A stretch of 64,000 nt of DNA, taken from contig CAWEUK010000002.1 of NCBI GenBank assembly GCA_963812245.1, forward strand, positions 1,860,001 through 1,924,000. The letters run 5' to 3'. How positions within the stretch are numbered: the first letter of the stretch is position 1; each line of letters opens with the position of its first letter. The notes under the pieces were generated by a model. It had not been told where the DNA came from, did no database searches, and saw only the letters and a list, made by a program, of their open reading frames with translations. This document shows, piece after piece, positions 17,051 to 26,872 of this stretch. The stretch is from Salsipaludibacter sp963812245 (GTDB lineage: Bacteria > Actinomycetota > Nitriliruptoria > Nitriliruptorales > Nitriliruptoraceae). The position numbers and the translations under genes are program-made.

Positions 17051-17716
17051 ATGCCATCCATCCTGGACGTCCTCGCATCCGTCGACGGCCTCCGTGAGGA
17101 CACCGAGCGTCGGCTCGCCGAACAGTTCCCGACCGTCGCCTCGCTGTCGGCGGCGAGCCGCTCCGACCTGGAGGAGATCAAGGGGGTGGGCCAGGTGATG
17201 TCGGGGCGCATCCTGATGGCGGCCGCCCGCGCACAGGCAACGGCCACCGACCCGGAGGCTGCCACCAAGTCCATCAAGGACTCGACGGCGGCCGGCATGG
17301 CGATCGCCACCGAGGTGATCGATGCCGCAGGCAAGGTGGTCGGCAAGGTGGCGTCGGGTTCCCAGACCGCCACCCAGGCCGTCAAGGACGCCGAGATCGC
17401 CGCCAAGACGGGGATCTACCGGCTGCACGCCTCCTCCGACGATGCCATCGATCGCACCGCCGACGTGGTGACGCCTGCCGCGATGACCGCCAAGGCGGTC
17501 GCCGACAAGGCGATGGGCACGGCCCGAGACGCGGCCGGGAAGGTCGTCGGGGCGGCCAGCGGCGTGGGCAAGGCTGCCACCAAGCCGGCTCGCAAGGCCA
17601 TCGACGGCGTGCGCGAGAAGGGTGGCCGCGCGGCCCGTGGCACCAGCGGTGGCACGGACACCGCCGCAGATGGCGGCGCGACCGACTCCGAGCCCCGGGC
17701 CGACGGCGAGGCGTGA
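17051..17716 (+). CDS. Helix-hairpin-helix protein with Ala/Lys-rich tail
   Basis: A 221-residue protein I cannot name. Residues 1-60 form a RuvA/RadC-like helix-hairpin-helix region: LAEQFPTVASLSAAS, then DLEEIKGVGQVMSGRIL, whose GVG turn is typical of non-specific DNA binding. From about 65 onward it is low-complexity, rich in Ala, Lys, Thr and Gly. The octamer DAAGKVVG occurs twice (91-98 and 160-167), and the end is an acidic/Gly stretch. The layout resembles bacterial histone H1-like or nucleoid-associated proteins; function is inference only. There is no signal peptide or membrane helix. It lies alone before leuS. Confidence 0.7.
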   Translation: MPSILDVLASVDGLREDTERRLAEQFPTVASLSAASRSDLEEIKGVGQVMSGRILMAAARAQATATDPEAATKSIKDSTAAGMAIATEVIDAAGKVVGKVASGSQTATQAVKDAEIAAKTGIYRLHASSDDAIDRTADVVTPAAMTAKAVADKAMGTARDAAGKVVGAASGVGKAATKPARKAIDGVREKGGRAARGTSGGTDTAADGGATDSEPRADGEA

Positions 17717-17738
17717 CGGCGGTGGCACCCCTCGACGG

Positions 17739-17744
17739 TACGCT
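17739..17744 (+). promoter_or_regulatory. -10 box of leuS
   Basis: TACGCT, 42 bases before the leuS ATG. Confidence 0.4.
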
Positions 17745-17786
17745 CGTGGGCTGTCCTGCCCGTCCTGCAACGCCCGGATCGCAGCC

Positions 17787-20273
17787 ATGACCGCAGCCAC
17801 GACCACCGACGATCGCTACGACCCACTGGCAATCGAGCCGGGGCTGGCACGACAGTGGTTCGAAGACCGACGCTGGGACCTCGACGCTTCCACGCGGGGT
17901 CGCGAGCGCTACTACGCGCTGACGATGTTTCCGTATCCCTCGGGCGACCTGCACATGGGCCACGCCGAGATCTTCACGATCCACGATGCCATGGTCCGTC
18001 ACCTGCGCATGACCGGCCACCGCGTCCTCAATCCCGTCGGGTGGGATGCCTTCGGCCTGCCCGCCGAGAACGCGGCCCGCAAACGGGGCGCCGATCCCGC
18101 CCGCTGGACGCTGGCCAACATCGAGGAGCAGGCCGCCTCGATCCGTCGGCTGGGCTACAGCTTCGACTGGTCGACGCGGCTCGAGACATGTGATCCGGGG
18201 TACTACCGCTGGACGCAGTGGATCTTCCTGGAATTGCTGCGAGCGGGCCTGGTGGATCGCAAGGAGGGCCTGGTCAACTGGTGCCCGGGATGCCAGACGG
18301 TGCTGGCCAACGAACAGGTCATCGACGGCCTGTGCGAGCGATCCGACGACCCGGTCGAGCGCAAGCCCTTGACCCAGTGGTACTTCCGCATCACCGAGTA
18401 CGCCCAGGAGTTGATCGACGATCTCGACTCGATCGACTGGCCCGAGCGCGTCAAGACGATGCAGCGCAACTGGATCGGTCGATCCGAGGGTGCCGAGATC
18501 GTGTTCCCGGTCGCGGCCAGCGACGACGAGGTGGTCGTCTACACGACCCGGCCCGACACCATCTTCGGTGCGACCTACTTCGTGTTCGCGCCGGAGCACC
18601 CGCTGGTGGCGGCGCGGATGGGCGACGACCCGGCCTTCGCCGAGTACCAGGCCGAGGTGTCGCGTCGCAGTGACGTCGAACGGCAGTCCACGATGGGCGA
18701 CGGCGGCCGCGACAAGCGCGGGTTCCGCCTGGACTTCGACATGGTCAACCCGTTCACGGGCGAGCAGATCCCGGCCTTCGCGGCGGACTACGTGTTGATG
18801 GACTACGGGACCGGCGCCATCATGGCCGTCCCGGTCGGTGACCAGCGCGACTTCGAGTTCGCCCGTGCCAACGACCTCGACATCCGTGTCATCATCCATC
18901 CCACCGACGACGACGGGACCCTGCTGGAGGCGCTCGACGCCGACACCATGACCCAGGCCTACCTCGGTCCGGGCGTCATGGTGAACTCGGGCGACTACGA
19001 CGGGATGCCGTGGGACCGGGCCAAGGCCGCCATCATCGACGACGTCGAGGCCAAGGGCTGGGGGACCGGGACGGTGAACTACCGCCTGCGCGACTGGTTG
19101 ATCTCGCGCCAGCGCTCGTGGGGTGCCCCGATCCCGATGATCCACTGCCAGACCTGTGGCCCGTGCCCGGTGCCAGCCGACCACCTGCCGGTGCAGTTGC
19201 CCGACGATCTCGACTTCCAGGTCGACGGGTCGCCGCTGGCGATGCACCCGACGTGGAAGTTCGTCGCGTGTCCGGAGTGTGGCGCCGACGCCCAGCGCGA
19301 CACCGACACCATGGACACCTTCGTCGACTCGTCGTGGTACTTCCTGCGCTACCTGGCTCCCGATGACGACACCAGGGCGTGGCCGATCGACAAGGCGAAT
19401 GCCTGGCTGCCCGTCGACCAGTACACCGGTGGGGTCGAACACGCCATCCTGCACCTGCTCTACGCGCGCTTCTTCGTCAAGGCCTTGCGCGACCGCGGCC
19501 ACCTGGCCGTGGACGAGCCGTTCCAGGCACTGCTGAACCAGGGCCAGGTGATCCTGGACGGGTCCGCGATGAGCAAGTCACGCGGCAACCTGGTGACACC
19601 CGGTGAGATCACCGACACCTACGGCGCCGACACGCTGCGCGGCACCATCCTGTTCGCCTCGGCACCCGAGGACGACATCGACTGGTCGGACGTGTCCCCG
19701 GCCGGCATGCACAAGTGGCTGTCGCGCGTGTGGCGGCTCAACGTCGAGTTGGGAGCGGGCGACGTGCCCGACGCCGGGTCCCAGGACGAGGTCGCGACGT
19801 TGCGTCGCGCGGTCCACGAGCGGATCATCAGCGCGTCGTCCGACTACGACAACCGCAAGTACAACACCGCGCTGGCCAAGATGATGGAGATCACCAACGC
19901 CGTCATGGTGGCCGAGCGTGCCGGGGTCGCCGGCGCGCCGATCCGCGAGGCGCTGGACACGGTGCTGGTGCTGCTCGCACCCATCTGCCCCTTCATCACC
20001 GACGTGCTGTGGGCGCGTCGCCATGGGGGATCGGTGCACGACCAGTCGTGGCCGGTGGGCGACGAGTCGTTGCTGGTGTCCGACACGATCGCCATGATCG
20101 TGCAGGTCAACGGCAAGGTCCGGGGGGAACTGACCGTGCCCGTCGACGCCGACCAGGCGACCGTCGAGGCTGCTGCGCGCGCCGACGACAACGTCGCCCG
20201 CTTCCTGGCCGACGGCACGGTCCGGCGGGTCATCCACGTTCCCGGCCGCCTGGTCAACTTCGTCGTCGCCTGA
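17787..20273 (+). CDS. leuS: Leucyl-tRNA synthetase
   Basis: A class I synthetase that charges tRNA-Leu; 828 residues, the normal bacterial length. The ATP-binding HIGH-type motif is HMGH within FPYPSGDLHMGHAEIF. The editing (CP1) domain follows with YTTRPDTIFGATYFVFAP and GTGAIMAVPVGDQRDFEF. The KMSKS loop reads AMSKSRGN, a form also seen in other actinobacterial enzymes. A zinc-like Cys set CQTCGPC and CPECGADA is present. The start is the ATG at 17787; the frame is open upstream into the previous gene, but that stretch is not LeuRS-like. Confidence 0.97.
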   Translation: MTAATTTDDRYDPLAIEPGLARQWFEDRRWDLDASTRGRERYYALTMFPYPSGDLHMGHAEIFTIHDAMVRHLRMTGHRVLNPVGWDAFGLPAENAARKRGADPARWTLANIEEQAASIRRLGYSFDWSTRLETCDPGYYRWTQWIFLELLRAGLVDRKEGLVNWCPGCQTVLANEQVIDGLCERSDDPVERKPLTQWYFRITEYAQELIDDLDSIDWPERVKTMQRNWIGRSEGAEIVFPVAASDDEVVVYTTRPDTIFGATYFVFAPEHPLVAARMGDDPAFAEYQAEVSRRSDVERQSTMGDGGRDKRGFRLDFDMVNPFTGEQIPAFAADYVLMDYGTGAIMAVPVGDQRDFEFARANDLDIRVIIHPTDDDGTLLEALDADTMTQAYLGPGVMVNSGDYDGMPWDRAKAAIIDDVEAKGWGTGTVNYRLRDWLISRQRSWGAPIPMIHCQTCGPCPVPADHLPVQLPDDLDFQVDGSPLAMHPTWKFVACPECGADAQRDTDTMDTFVDSSWYFLRYLAPDDDTRAWPIDKANAWLPVDQYTGGVEHAILHLLYARFFVKALRDRGHLAVDEPFQALLNQGQVILDGSAMSKSRGNLVTPGEITDTYGADTLRGTILFASAPEDDIDWSDVSPAGMHKWLSRVWRLNVELGAGDVPDAGSQDEVATLRRAVHERIISASSDYDNRKYNTALAKMMEITNAVMVAERAGVAGAPIREALDTVLVLLAPICPFITDVLWARRHGGSVHDQSWPVGDESLLVSDTIAMIVQVNGKVRGELTVPVDADQATVEAAARADDNVARFLADGTVRRVIHVPGRLVNFVVA

Positions 20274-20412
20274 GTTCGCCCCGGCGGTCCGGGTCGACGG
20301 TGGCAGCGGTCGCTGGTCGCTGGCCAGCCCGGTGACCTCGTGACCATCGGCCCGACCCAACAGGGCCACCGAGCACTGTGGGCGTCCGTCGTGGCCGGCC
20401 ACCATCGTCGGT

Positions 20413-20449
20413 GCGCGGGCAGACTCGCCCGCGCCGTGCGTTCGGCACG
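20413..20449 (+). terminator. Tandem GC-rich hairpins between leuS and ppdK
   Basis: GCGCGGGC (20413-20420) pairs with GCCCGCGC (20427-20434), and CGTGC (20435-20439) pairs with GCACG (20445-20449). They lie in the 214-base gap, 40-75 bases before the ppdK ATG. They may end leuS transcription or structure the ppdK leader. Confidence 0.35.
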
Positions 20450-20487
20450 CCCGCCCGCGCGCGCACCCCGGTCCGGAGACGACAGCC

Positions 20488-23118
20488 ATGCAGTGGGTCC
20501 AGATGTTCGACGACGGCAGCGCCAGCCAACGCGACCTCCTGGGGGGCAAGGGGGCCAATCTCGCAGAGATGACCAGGATGGGGCTGCCGGTGCCGCCCGG
20601 ATTCACCATCACGACCGAGGCCTGCCGGGCGTCCATGCGCGACGACGGCCGATTGCCGTCCGGCCTGATGGACGAGGTCCGGGCTGCCGTCCACGAACTC
20701 GAGGAGCGCCGCGGCACCACGTTCGCCAGTGCCGACGCCCCGCTGTTGATCTCGGTCCGGTCGGGCGCCAAGTTCTCCATGCCCGGCATGATGGACACGG
20801 TCCTGAACCTCGGGCTCACCCCCGCGGCGTTGCCCGCCCTGGCGGCCCGCACCAACGGGCCATGGTTCGCCCAGGACGCCCGCCGGCGATTCCTCGACCA
20901 GTTTGCCCGCGTGGTGCTCGACGTCCCCGATGAGGTGATTGCCTCGGCTGGTGCGTCGCTGTTGGCACGCCAGGGTGTCGACGACCCGTCCGGGCTCGAC
21001 GTCGCCGGACTGGAGGAACTGTCCGAGGTCTACGAGGTGGCCATCGGCGACCACACGGGCAACGACTTCCCGTGGGACCCGTGGACACAGCTCGAAATGG
21101 CGATCTCTGCGGTGTTCCGTTCGTGGAACGGCCGTCGTGCGCGCACGTACCGACGGCTCAACGACATCTCCGACGAGCTGGGCACGGCCGTCAACGTCCA
21201 GTCGATGGTGTTCGGCAACGCCGGGGACTCCTCGGGCACCGGCGTGGCATTCACGCGTGACCCGGGAACCGGGCAGGCCGAACCCTTCGGCGACTTCCTG
21301 CTGTCGGCGCAGGGTGAGGACGTCGTGGCCGGGATTCGCAACACCGAGCCGTTGGCCCGGCTCGCCGACCACTTCCCGGCGTGCAACCAGCAACTGCACG
21401 AGGTGTTCGCGCGGCTCGAGCAGCGCTACCGCGACATGTGCGACATCGAGTTCACGATCGAGGAGGGAGAGCTGTTCATCCTCCAGACCCGGGTCGGCAA
21501 GCGCAGTGCGGCTGCCGCCCTGCGCATGGCCGTGGAGATGGTCGACGAGGGGCTGATCGACCGCGCGACTGCGGTGGGACGTTTCTCGACCGAGCAACTC
21601 GATCGGCTGCTGCATCCCCGATTCGATCTCGACGCCGAATTCTCGGTGGTCACGACCGGACTGGGGGCCTCGCCCGGGGCCGCGTCGGGAGAGGTCGTGT
21701 TCACGGCCGACGAGGCCGAGGCGCGTGCGGCTGTGGGTGACGCCGTGATCCTGGTCCGTGAACAGACCTCGCCCGAGGACCTGCACGGCCTGGTCTCTGC
21801 CAGGGGTGTGCTCACCAGCCGCGGCGGCCTGGTCAGTCACGCCGCAGTCGTGGCGCGTGGGATCGGCACCCCGGCGGTGTGTGGTGCTGCGGACGTCGTG
21901 ATCGACCTCGACGCCGGTGAGTTCCGGGTCGGCGACGTCGTGGTGAGGGCCGGCGACGTCGTGTCCATCGACGGCACCAGTGGTGCCGTGGTGGTCGGAC
22001 CGGTGCCGGTGGTCGCGCCTGACGCGCCAAAGGAACTGGCCCGCCTGCTCGAGTGGGCCGACGAGATCGCGTCGCTGTCGGTGTGGGCGAATGCCGACGT
22101 GGCACCCGATGCCCGCACTGCCCGCGACGCCGGTGCCTGTGGCATCGGTCTGTGCCGCACCGAGCACCAGTTCCTGGGCGATCGCCTGCCCCTGATCCAA
22201 CGCGTGATCCTGGCCACGTCCGAGGCCGACGAGGCGGCGGCACTGGAGGACCTGTACACGCGTCAGCACCAGGACTTCGCCGAGTTGCTCGAGGCGATGG
22301 ACGGCCTGCCCGTGACGGTACGACTGCTGGACCCGCCGTTGCACGAGTTCCTGCCCGACCTGGGCGACCTGCTGGTCGCACAGGCCAGCGACGGGCTCGA
22401 CGACGAAGGACTCAAGGCGCTGGCGGCCGTGCGGGCCTGGCACGAGGAGAACCCCATGTTGGGGATCCGCGGCGTTCGACTGGGACTGCTGCGGCCTCGC
22501 CTGTACGCGATGCAGGTGCGTGCGTTGCTCGACGCCGCCGTCGAGCACGCACGCGCGGGCGGCAGTCCCCAGGTGCGCATCATGGTCCCGCTCGTGGCCA
22601 CCGAGGCCGAACTGCAGGCCGCGATCGCCGCCATCAACGAGGTTGCCGAGGCCATCACGTTGGAGCCGGGCGAGTTGGGCGTGCGCTGGCAGATCGGTGC
22701 CATGGTCGAGACCCCGCGGGCGGCCCTGGTCGCCGGCAAGATCGCCGCACACGTGGACTTCCTGTCGTTTGGCACCAACGACCTGACCCAGATGACGTTC
22801 GGGTTCTCGCGCGACGACGTGGAAGCGCGCTTGATGCCGCTGTACGTGAGCCGGGGCCTGCTGCCCGAGGACCCCTTCGGTTCGCTGGACGTGGAAGGTG
22901 TCGGACGGCTCGTTGCCATGGCCGTGGACGCCGCCCGCAGTGCCAACCCCGCCATCGACATCGGGGTCTGTGGTGAGCACGGCGGCGATCCTGCGTCCAT
23001 CGCCTTCTTCGACCACGTGGGCCTGGACGAGGTCTCGTGCTCGCCGTACCGGGTGCCAGTGGCCCGGTTGGCGGCGGCACAGGCGGTGCTGGGCGACGAT
23101 GCCGGGGCCGATCGATGA
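20488..23118 (+). CDS. ppdK: Pyruvate, phosphate dikinase
   Basis: PpdK interconverts pyruvate + ATP + phosphate and phosphoenolpyruvate + AMP + pyrophosphate. The 876-residue product has the full layout. An ATP-grasp N-domain starts LLGGKGANLAEMTRMGLPVP. The swivelling phosphohistidine domain has VLTSRGGLVSHAAVVARG (catalytic His). The C-terminal TIM-barrel pyruvate domain has CGEHGGDP and the catalytic Cys in LDEVSCSPYRVPVARLA. GGAGA lies 12 bases before the ATG. The next gene is pyruvate:ferredoxin oxidoreductase, so the pair handles the pyruvate/PEP/acetyl-CoA node. Confidence 0.96.
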   Translation: MQWVQMFDDGSASQRDLLGGKGANLAEMTRMGLPVPPGFTITTEACRASMRDDGRLPSGLMDEVRAAVHELEERRGTTFASADAPLLISVRSGAKFSMPGMMDTVLNLGLTPAALPALAARTNGPWFAQDARRRFLDQFARVVLDVPDEVIASAGASLLARQGVDDPSGLDVAGLEELSEVYEVAIGDHTGNDFPWDPWTQLEMAISAVFRSWNGRRARTYRRLNDISDELGTAVNVQSMVFGNAGDSSGTGVAFTRDPGTGQAEPFGDFLLSAQGEDVVAGIRNTEPLARLADHFPACNQQLHEVFARLEQRYRDMCDIEFTIEEGELFILQTRVGKRSAAAALRMAVEMVDEGLIDRATAVGRFSTEQLDRLLHPRFDLDAEFSVVTTGLGASPGAASGEVVFTADEAEARAAVGDAVILVREQTSPEDLHGLVSARGVLTSRGGLVSHAAVVARGIGTPAVCGAADVVIDLDAGEFRVGDVVVRAGDVVSIDGTSGAVVVGPVPVVAPDAPKELARLLEWADEIASLSVWANADVAPDARTARDAGACGIGLCRTEHQFLGDRLPLIQRVILATSEADEAAALEDLYTRQHQDFAELLEAMDGLPVTVRLLDPPLHEFLPDLGDLLVAQASDGLDDEGLKALAAVRAWHEENPMLGIRGVRLGLLRPRLYAMQVRALLDAAVEHARAGGSPQVRIMVPLVATEAELQAAIAAINEVAEAITLEPGELGVRWQIGAMVETPRAALVAGKIAAHVDFLSFGTNDLTQMTFGFSRDDVEARLMPLYVSRGLLPEDPFGSLDVEGVGRLVAMAVDAARSANPAIDIGVCGEHGGDPASIAFFDHVGLDEVSCSPYRVPVARLAAAQAVLGDDAGADR

Positions 23119-23206
23119 TGGCGGCCGCCCCGGCGCTGCTCGCGAGGGCTGCGCCGGGGTCCGCCGCACCGATGACGCACGATGCACACCTTCGAAGGGA
23201 CCCATG

Positions 23207-26200
23207 ATGACCTGGGCAACCATGGACGGCAACGAGGCGGCGGCAGCGGTTGCGCATGCCATGTCCGAGACGATCGCCATCTACCCGATCACGCCCGCCT
23301 CGCCCATGGGGGAGTTGTGTGACCAATGGTCGGCCTCCGAACGCACGAACCTGTGGGGCGTGGTGCCGCGCGTCATCGAGATGCAGTCCGAGGCCGGGGC
23401 GGCCGGCACGCTGCACGGTGCGGTCACCAAGGGCACGCTCGGCACGACGTTCACGGCGTCGCAGGGGCTGTTGCTGATGCTGCCGAACATGTTCAAGATC
23501 GCCGGTGAACTCACGCCTGCCGTCATCCACGTCGCGGCCAGGACCGTCGCCACCCATGCCCTGTCGATCTTCGGCGACCACTCTGACGTGATGGCCGCGC
23601 GCACCACCGGGTGGGTGATGCTGGTGGCGACGTCGGTGCAGGAGGCCCACGACTTCGCGGCCGTCTCGCATGCTGCGACGCTCGAGTCGCGGGTGCCGTT
23701 CCTGCACGTGTTCGACGGGTTCCGCACCTCCCACGAACTCAACCGCATCGAGGCGCTGGACCCCGGCGACCTCGAGGCGCTGTTGGACCCCCAGTGGATC
23801 GTGGACCATCGCGCCCGTGGGCTGGACCCGGATCGACCCCAGCTGCGTGGGACGGCGCAGAATCCGGACGTCTTCTTCCAGGCGCGGGAGGCCGTCAACC
23901 CGTTCGTCGACGCGGTGCCCGGCATCGTGCAGGCAACCATGGATCGGCTGGCGGCCCGCACCGGTCGCCAACACCACCTCGTGGAGTACGTGGGGCATCC
24001 AGAGGCGACGCGCGTGATCGTCCTGATGGGGTCCGGCGCCGGCGCCGCCCGGGAGGCGGTCGAGGTGATGGCGGAGCGCGGCGACCGGGTGGGTGCCCTG
24101 GTGGTGCGGTTGTACCGACCGTTCCCGGCCGCCCAGGTCGTGGCCGCGCTGCCGGACACCGCCACGACGATCGGGGTGCTGGACCGCACCAAGGAGCCCG
24201 GGGCACCCGGCGAGCCCCTGTACCAGGACGTGGTGGCTGCCCTGCACCGCGCGGTTTCCACCGGGGTTCGCAACGAGATGCCGACGGTGGTGGGTGGCCG
24301 CTACGGACTCAGTTCCAAGGAGTTCACCCCGGCGATGGTGGGCGGGGTGTTCGCAGAACTGGCCACGACGACACCGCGGCACCCGTTCACCGTCGGCATC
24401 ATCGACGACGTGGGCCACACGTCGGTGTCCGCCACACCCGACCTGCAGGTGCCACGCCGCGAAGGCGACCAGCGGGCGGTGTTCTTCGGCCTGGGCAGCG
24501 ACGGCACGGTCGGTGCCAACAAGAACACGGTCAAGATCGTCGGTGAGCACACCGACCTGTATGCCCAGGGCTACTTCGTCTACGACTCCAAGAAGGCCGG
24601 GGCCCGCACCGAGTCGCACCTGCGCTTCTCGTCCGAACCCATCACCTCGACCTACCTGATCGACGAGGCCGACTTCGTCGCCTGTCACCAGTTCGGGTTC
24701 CTGGAGAGCCACGACGTCCTGTCGCGAGCCCGCCACGGTGCCACCCTGTTGCTCAACGCCCCGTTCCCGGCCGACCAGGTGTGGGACCAGTTGCCGCGGG
24801 AGGTGCAGGACACGATCGTCGAGCGCGAGCTCGAGGTCTGGGTCATCGACGCCTACGCGGTGGCGCGCGAGGCCGGGCTGGGCGGGCGCATCAACACCGT
24901 GATGCAGCCCTGCTTCTTCGTGCACAGTGGCATCCTGCCACGTGAGGAGGCGTTGACGGCCATCAAGACATCGATCGAGAAGACGTGGGGCAAGCACGGC
25001 CCCGGCGTGGTCGCTCGCAACCTCGAAGCCGTGGACAAGTCGCTGGCCGCCATGCACCGCATGGAGGTCGCGCCGGACCGGCGTTCCAGTCGTCGCCGTG
25101 CACCCACCGTGCCCGCCGACGCCCCCGACTTCGTCACCCGGATCACCGCCCGCATCATGGCCGGCGAGGGCGACCTGCTGCCCGTCAGTGCGATGCCGGT
25201 CGACGGGACCTTCCCCACCGGCACGGCCCGCTGGGAGAAGCGCCAGATCGCCCTGGACCTGCCCATCTGGGATCCCTCGATCTGCATCGACTGCAACAAG
25301 TGTGCAATCGTGTGCCCGCACGCCGCCATCCGGACCAAGGCCTACGACGACGACGTCCTGGGATCGCTGGCCGATGACTTCCCGACCAAGCCCTTCAAGG
25401 ATCGGGCGCTCAAGGGGATGCACCTGACCGTCCAGGTCGCCCCCGACGACTGCACCGGCTGTGGCGTGTGTGTGGACGTGTGCCCGGCGACCTCGCGCGA
25501 GCAGGTCGGCCACAAGGCCATCAACATGCGCCCGGCCCGGGCCCACCGCGACGACGAGCGCGAGCACTACGAGGCCTTCCTGGAGATCCCGGAACTCGAC
25601 CGCACGTCGTTCCGGCACGACACCGTTCGCCACAGCCAGTTGCTGCAGCCGTTGTTCGAGTACTCGGGAGCCTGTGCCGGTTGCGGCGAGACCCCCTATC
25701 TCAAGCTGTTGACCCAGCTGTTCGGCGATCGCATGCTGGTTGCCAACGCCACTGGCTGCTCGTCGATCTACGGCGCCAACCTGCCTGCCACACCATGGAC
25801 GACCAACGCCGACGGTCGCGGGCCGGCCTGGTCCAACTCCCTGTTCGAGGACAATGCCGAGTTCGGGCTGGGGATGCGCCTGGGGTTGGAGCAGCAACGT
25901 GCCAGCGCCCATGCGCTGCTGGCATCGCTGGCCCCGACCGTCGGGGCGGACCTGGTGGCGGGGCTGTTGGACGCCGACCAGTCCGACGAGGCCGGAGTGG
26001 CCGCCCAGCGTGACCGGATCGCCGACCTGCGTGCACGGCTGGCCGAGGTGGACGGCTCCGACGCCCGCCTGCTGGACAGCGTGGCGTCCACGCTGGTCCG
26101 CCAGGGGGTGTGGATCGTGGGTGGTGACGGCTGGGCCTACGACATCGGCTACGGCGGACTCGACCACGTGCTGGCCTCGGGTGCCGACGTGAACATCCTC

Positions 26201-26872
26201 GTCCTGGACACCGAGGTCTACTCGAACACGGGTGGCCAGGCATCCAAGGCGACGGCGCGCGGTGCCGTGGCGAAGTTCGCGGCATCCGGCAAGCCCACCG
26301 GCAAGAAGGACCTGGGGCTGATCGCGATGCAGTACGGCAACGTCTACGTCGCGCAGATCGCGCTGGGTGGCAACGACATGCAGACCGTGCGCGCACTGCG
26401 GGAGGCCGAGGAATGGTCCGGCCCGTCGCTGGTGCTGGCCTACTCGACCTGCATCGCCCACGGTGTTGACATGACCAAGTCGATGGCACGCCAGAAGGAG
26501 GCGGTCCAGACTGGCTACTGGCCGCTGTACCGCTACCACCCGGGCGAGGACGCCGACGCCCACCCGTTCAAGCTGGACTCGCGAGCACCGTCCAAGCCCG
26601 TCGCCACCTTCATGGCCAACGAGGGTCGATTTGCGGTGTTGCAGCGAGCCCGCCCAGCGCACGCCGCGCACCTGGCGGAGCTTGCCCAGGTCGACGTGGA
26701 CGAACGCTGGCGCTACTACGAACAACTGGCGGGCATCGTGCGCACCGCCCCGCCCGAAGGCGACGCCGGCCACCAGGACGCCACGATCCACGACGGGTCC
26801 GCCACCACGGCGGATGCCGTCACCGGCCCCGCCGCCGCACCCGCGGCCGGCCACGACAAGGAGCAGTCATGA
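23207..26872 (+). CDS. nifJ: Pyruvate:ferredoxin (flavodoxin) oxidoreductase
   Basis: This one-chain enzyme splits pyruvate to acetyl-CoA, CO2 and reduced ferredoxin, or runs in reverse. It has about 1221 residues. The N-terminal domain opens with YPITPASPMGE. Later come two ferredoxin-type [4Fe-4S] motifs, CIDCNKCAIVCPHAAIR and CTGCGVCVDVCPATSR, then the cluster-binding CAGCGETPYLKLL. The thiamine-pyrophosphate domain has GDGWAYDIGYGGLDHVLASG and NTGGQASKAT. GAAGGG precedes two adjacent ATGs (23204 and 23207); the second has better spacing. The stop overlaps the next gene by four bases. This oxygen-sensitive enzyme suggests a microaerobic or facultative lifestyle. Confidence 0.96.
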   Translation: MTWATMDGNEAAAAVAHAMSETIAIYPITPASPMGELCDQWSASERTNLWGVVPRVIEMQSEAGAAGTLHGAVTKGTLGTTFTASQGLLLMLPNMFKIAGELTPAVIHVAARTVATHALSIFGDHSDVMAARTTGWVMLVATSVQEAHDFAAVSHAATLESRVPFLHVFDGFRTSHELNRIEALDPGDLEALLDPQWIVDHRARGLDPDRPQLRGTAQNPDVFFQAREAVNPFVDAVPGIVQATMDRLAARTGRQHHLVEYVGHPEATRVIVLMGSGAGAAREAVEVMAERGDRVGALVVRLYRPFPAAQVVAALPDTATTIGVLDRTKEPGAPGEPLYQDVVAALHRAVSTGVRNEMPTVVGGRYGLSSKEFTPAMVGGVFAELATTTPRHPFTVGIIDDVGHTSVSATPDLQVPRREGDQRAVFFGLGSDGTVGANKNTVKIVGEHTDLYAQGYFVYDSKKAGARTESHLRFSSEPITSTYLIDEADFVACHQFGFLESHDVLSRARHGATLLLNAPFPADQVWDQLPREVQDTIVERELEVWVIDAYAVAREAGLGGRINTVMQPCFFVHSGILPREEALTAIKTSIEKTWGKHGPGVVARNLEAVDKSLAAMHRMEVAPDRRSSRRRAPTVPADAPDFVTRITARIMAGEGDLLPVSAMPVDGTFPTGTARWEKRQIALDLPIWDPSICIDCNKCAIVCPHAAIRTKAYDDDVLGSLADDFPTKPFKDRALKGMHLTVQVAPDDCTGCGVCVDVCPATSREQVGHKAINMRPARAHRDDEREHYEAFLEIPELDRTSFRHDTVRHSQLLQPLFEYSGACAGCGETPYLKLLTQLFGDRMLVANATGCSSIYGANLPATPWTTNADGRGPAWSNSLFEDNAEFGLGMRLGLEQQRASAHALLASLAPTVGADLVAGLLDADQSDEAGVAAQRDRIADLRARLAEVDGSDARLLDSVASTLVRQGVWIVGGDGWAYDIGYGGLDHVLASGADVNILVLDTEVYSNTGGQASKATARGAVAKFAASGKPTGKKDLGLIAMQYGNVYVAQIALGGNDMQTVRALREAEEWSGPSLVLAYSTCIAHGVDMTKSMARQKEAVQTGYWPLYRYHPGEDADAHPFKLDSRAPSKPVATFMANEGRFAVLQRARPAHAAHLAELAQVDVDERWRYYEQLAGIVRTAPPEGDAGHQDATIHDGSATTADAVTGPAAAPAAGHDKEQS

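Noticed and set aside
19576..19599. AMSKSRGN instead of KMSKS in LeuRS as a possible catalytic oddity
   Set aside because: The AMSKS form occurs in other actinobacterial leucyl-tRNA synthetases and keeps the key second Lys.
22655..26854. A 1399-codon open frame antisense to nifJ, and a 1008-codon one antisense to ppdK (20254-23280)
   Set aside because: High third-position G+C leaves the antisense frame open; the sequences are His/Arg/Gly-rich with no domain, and they lie opposite fully conserved enzymes.
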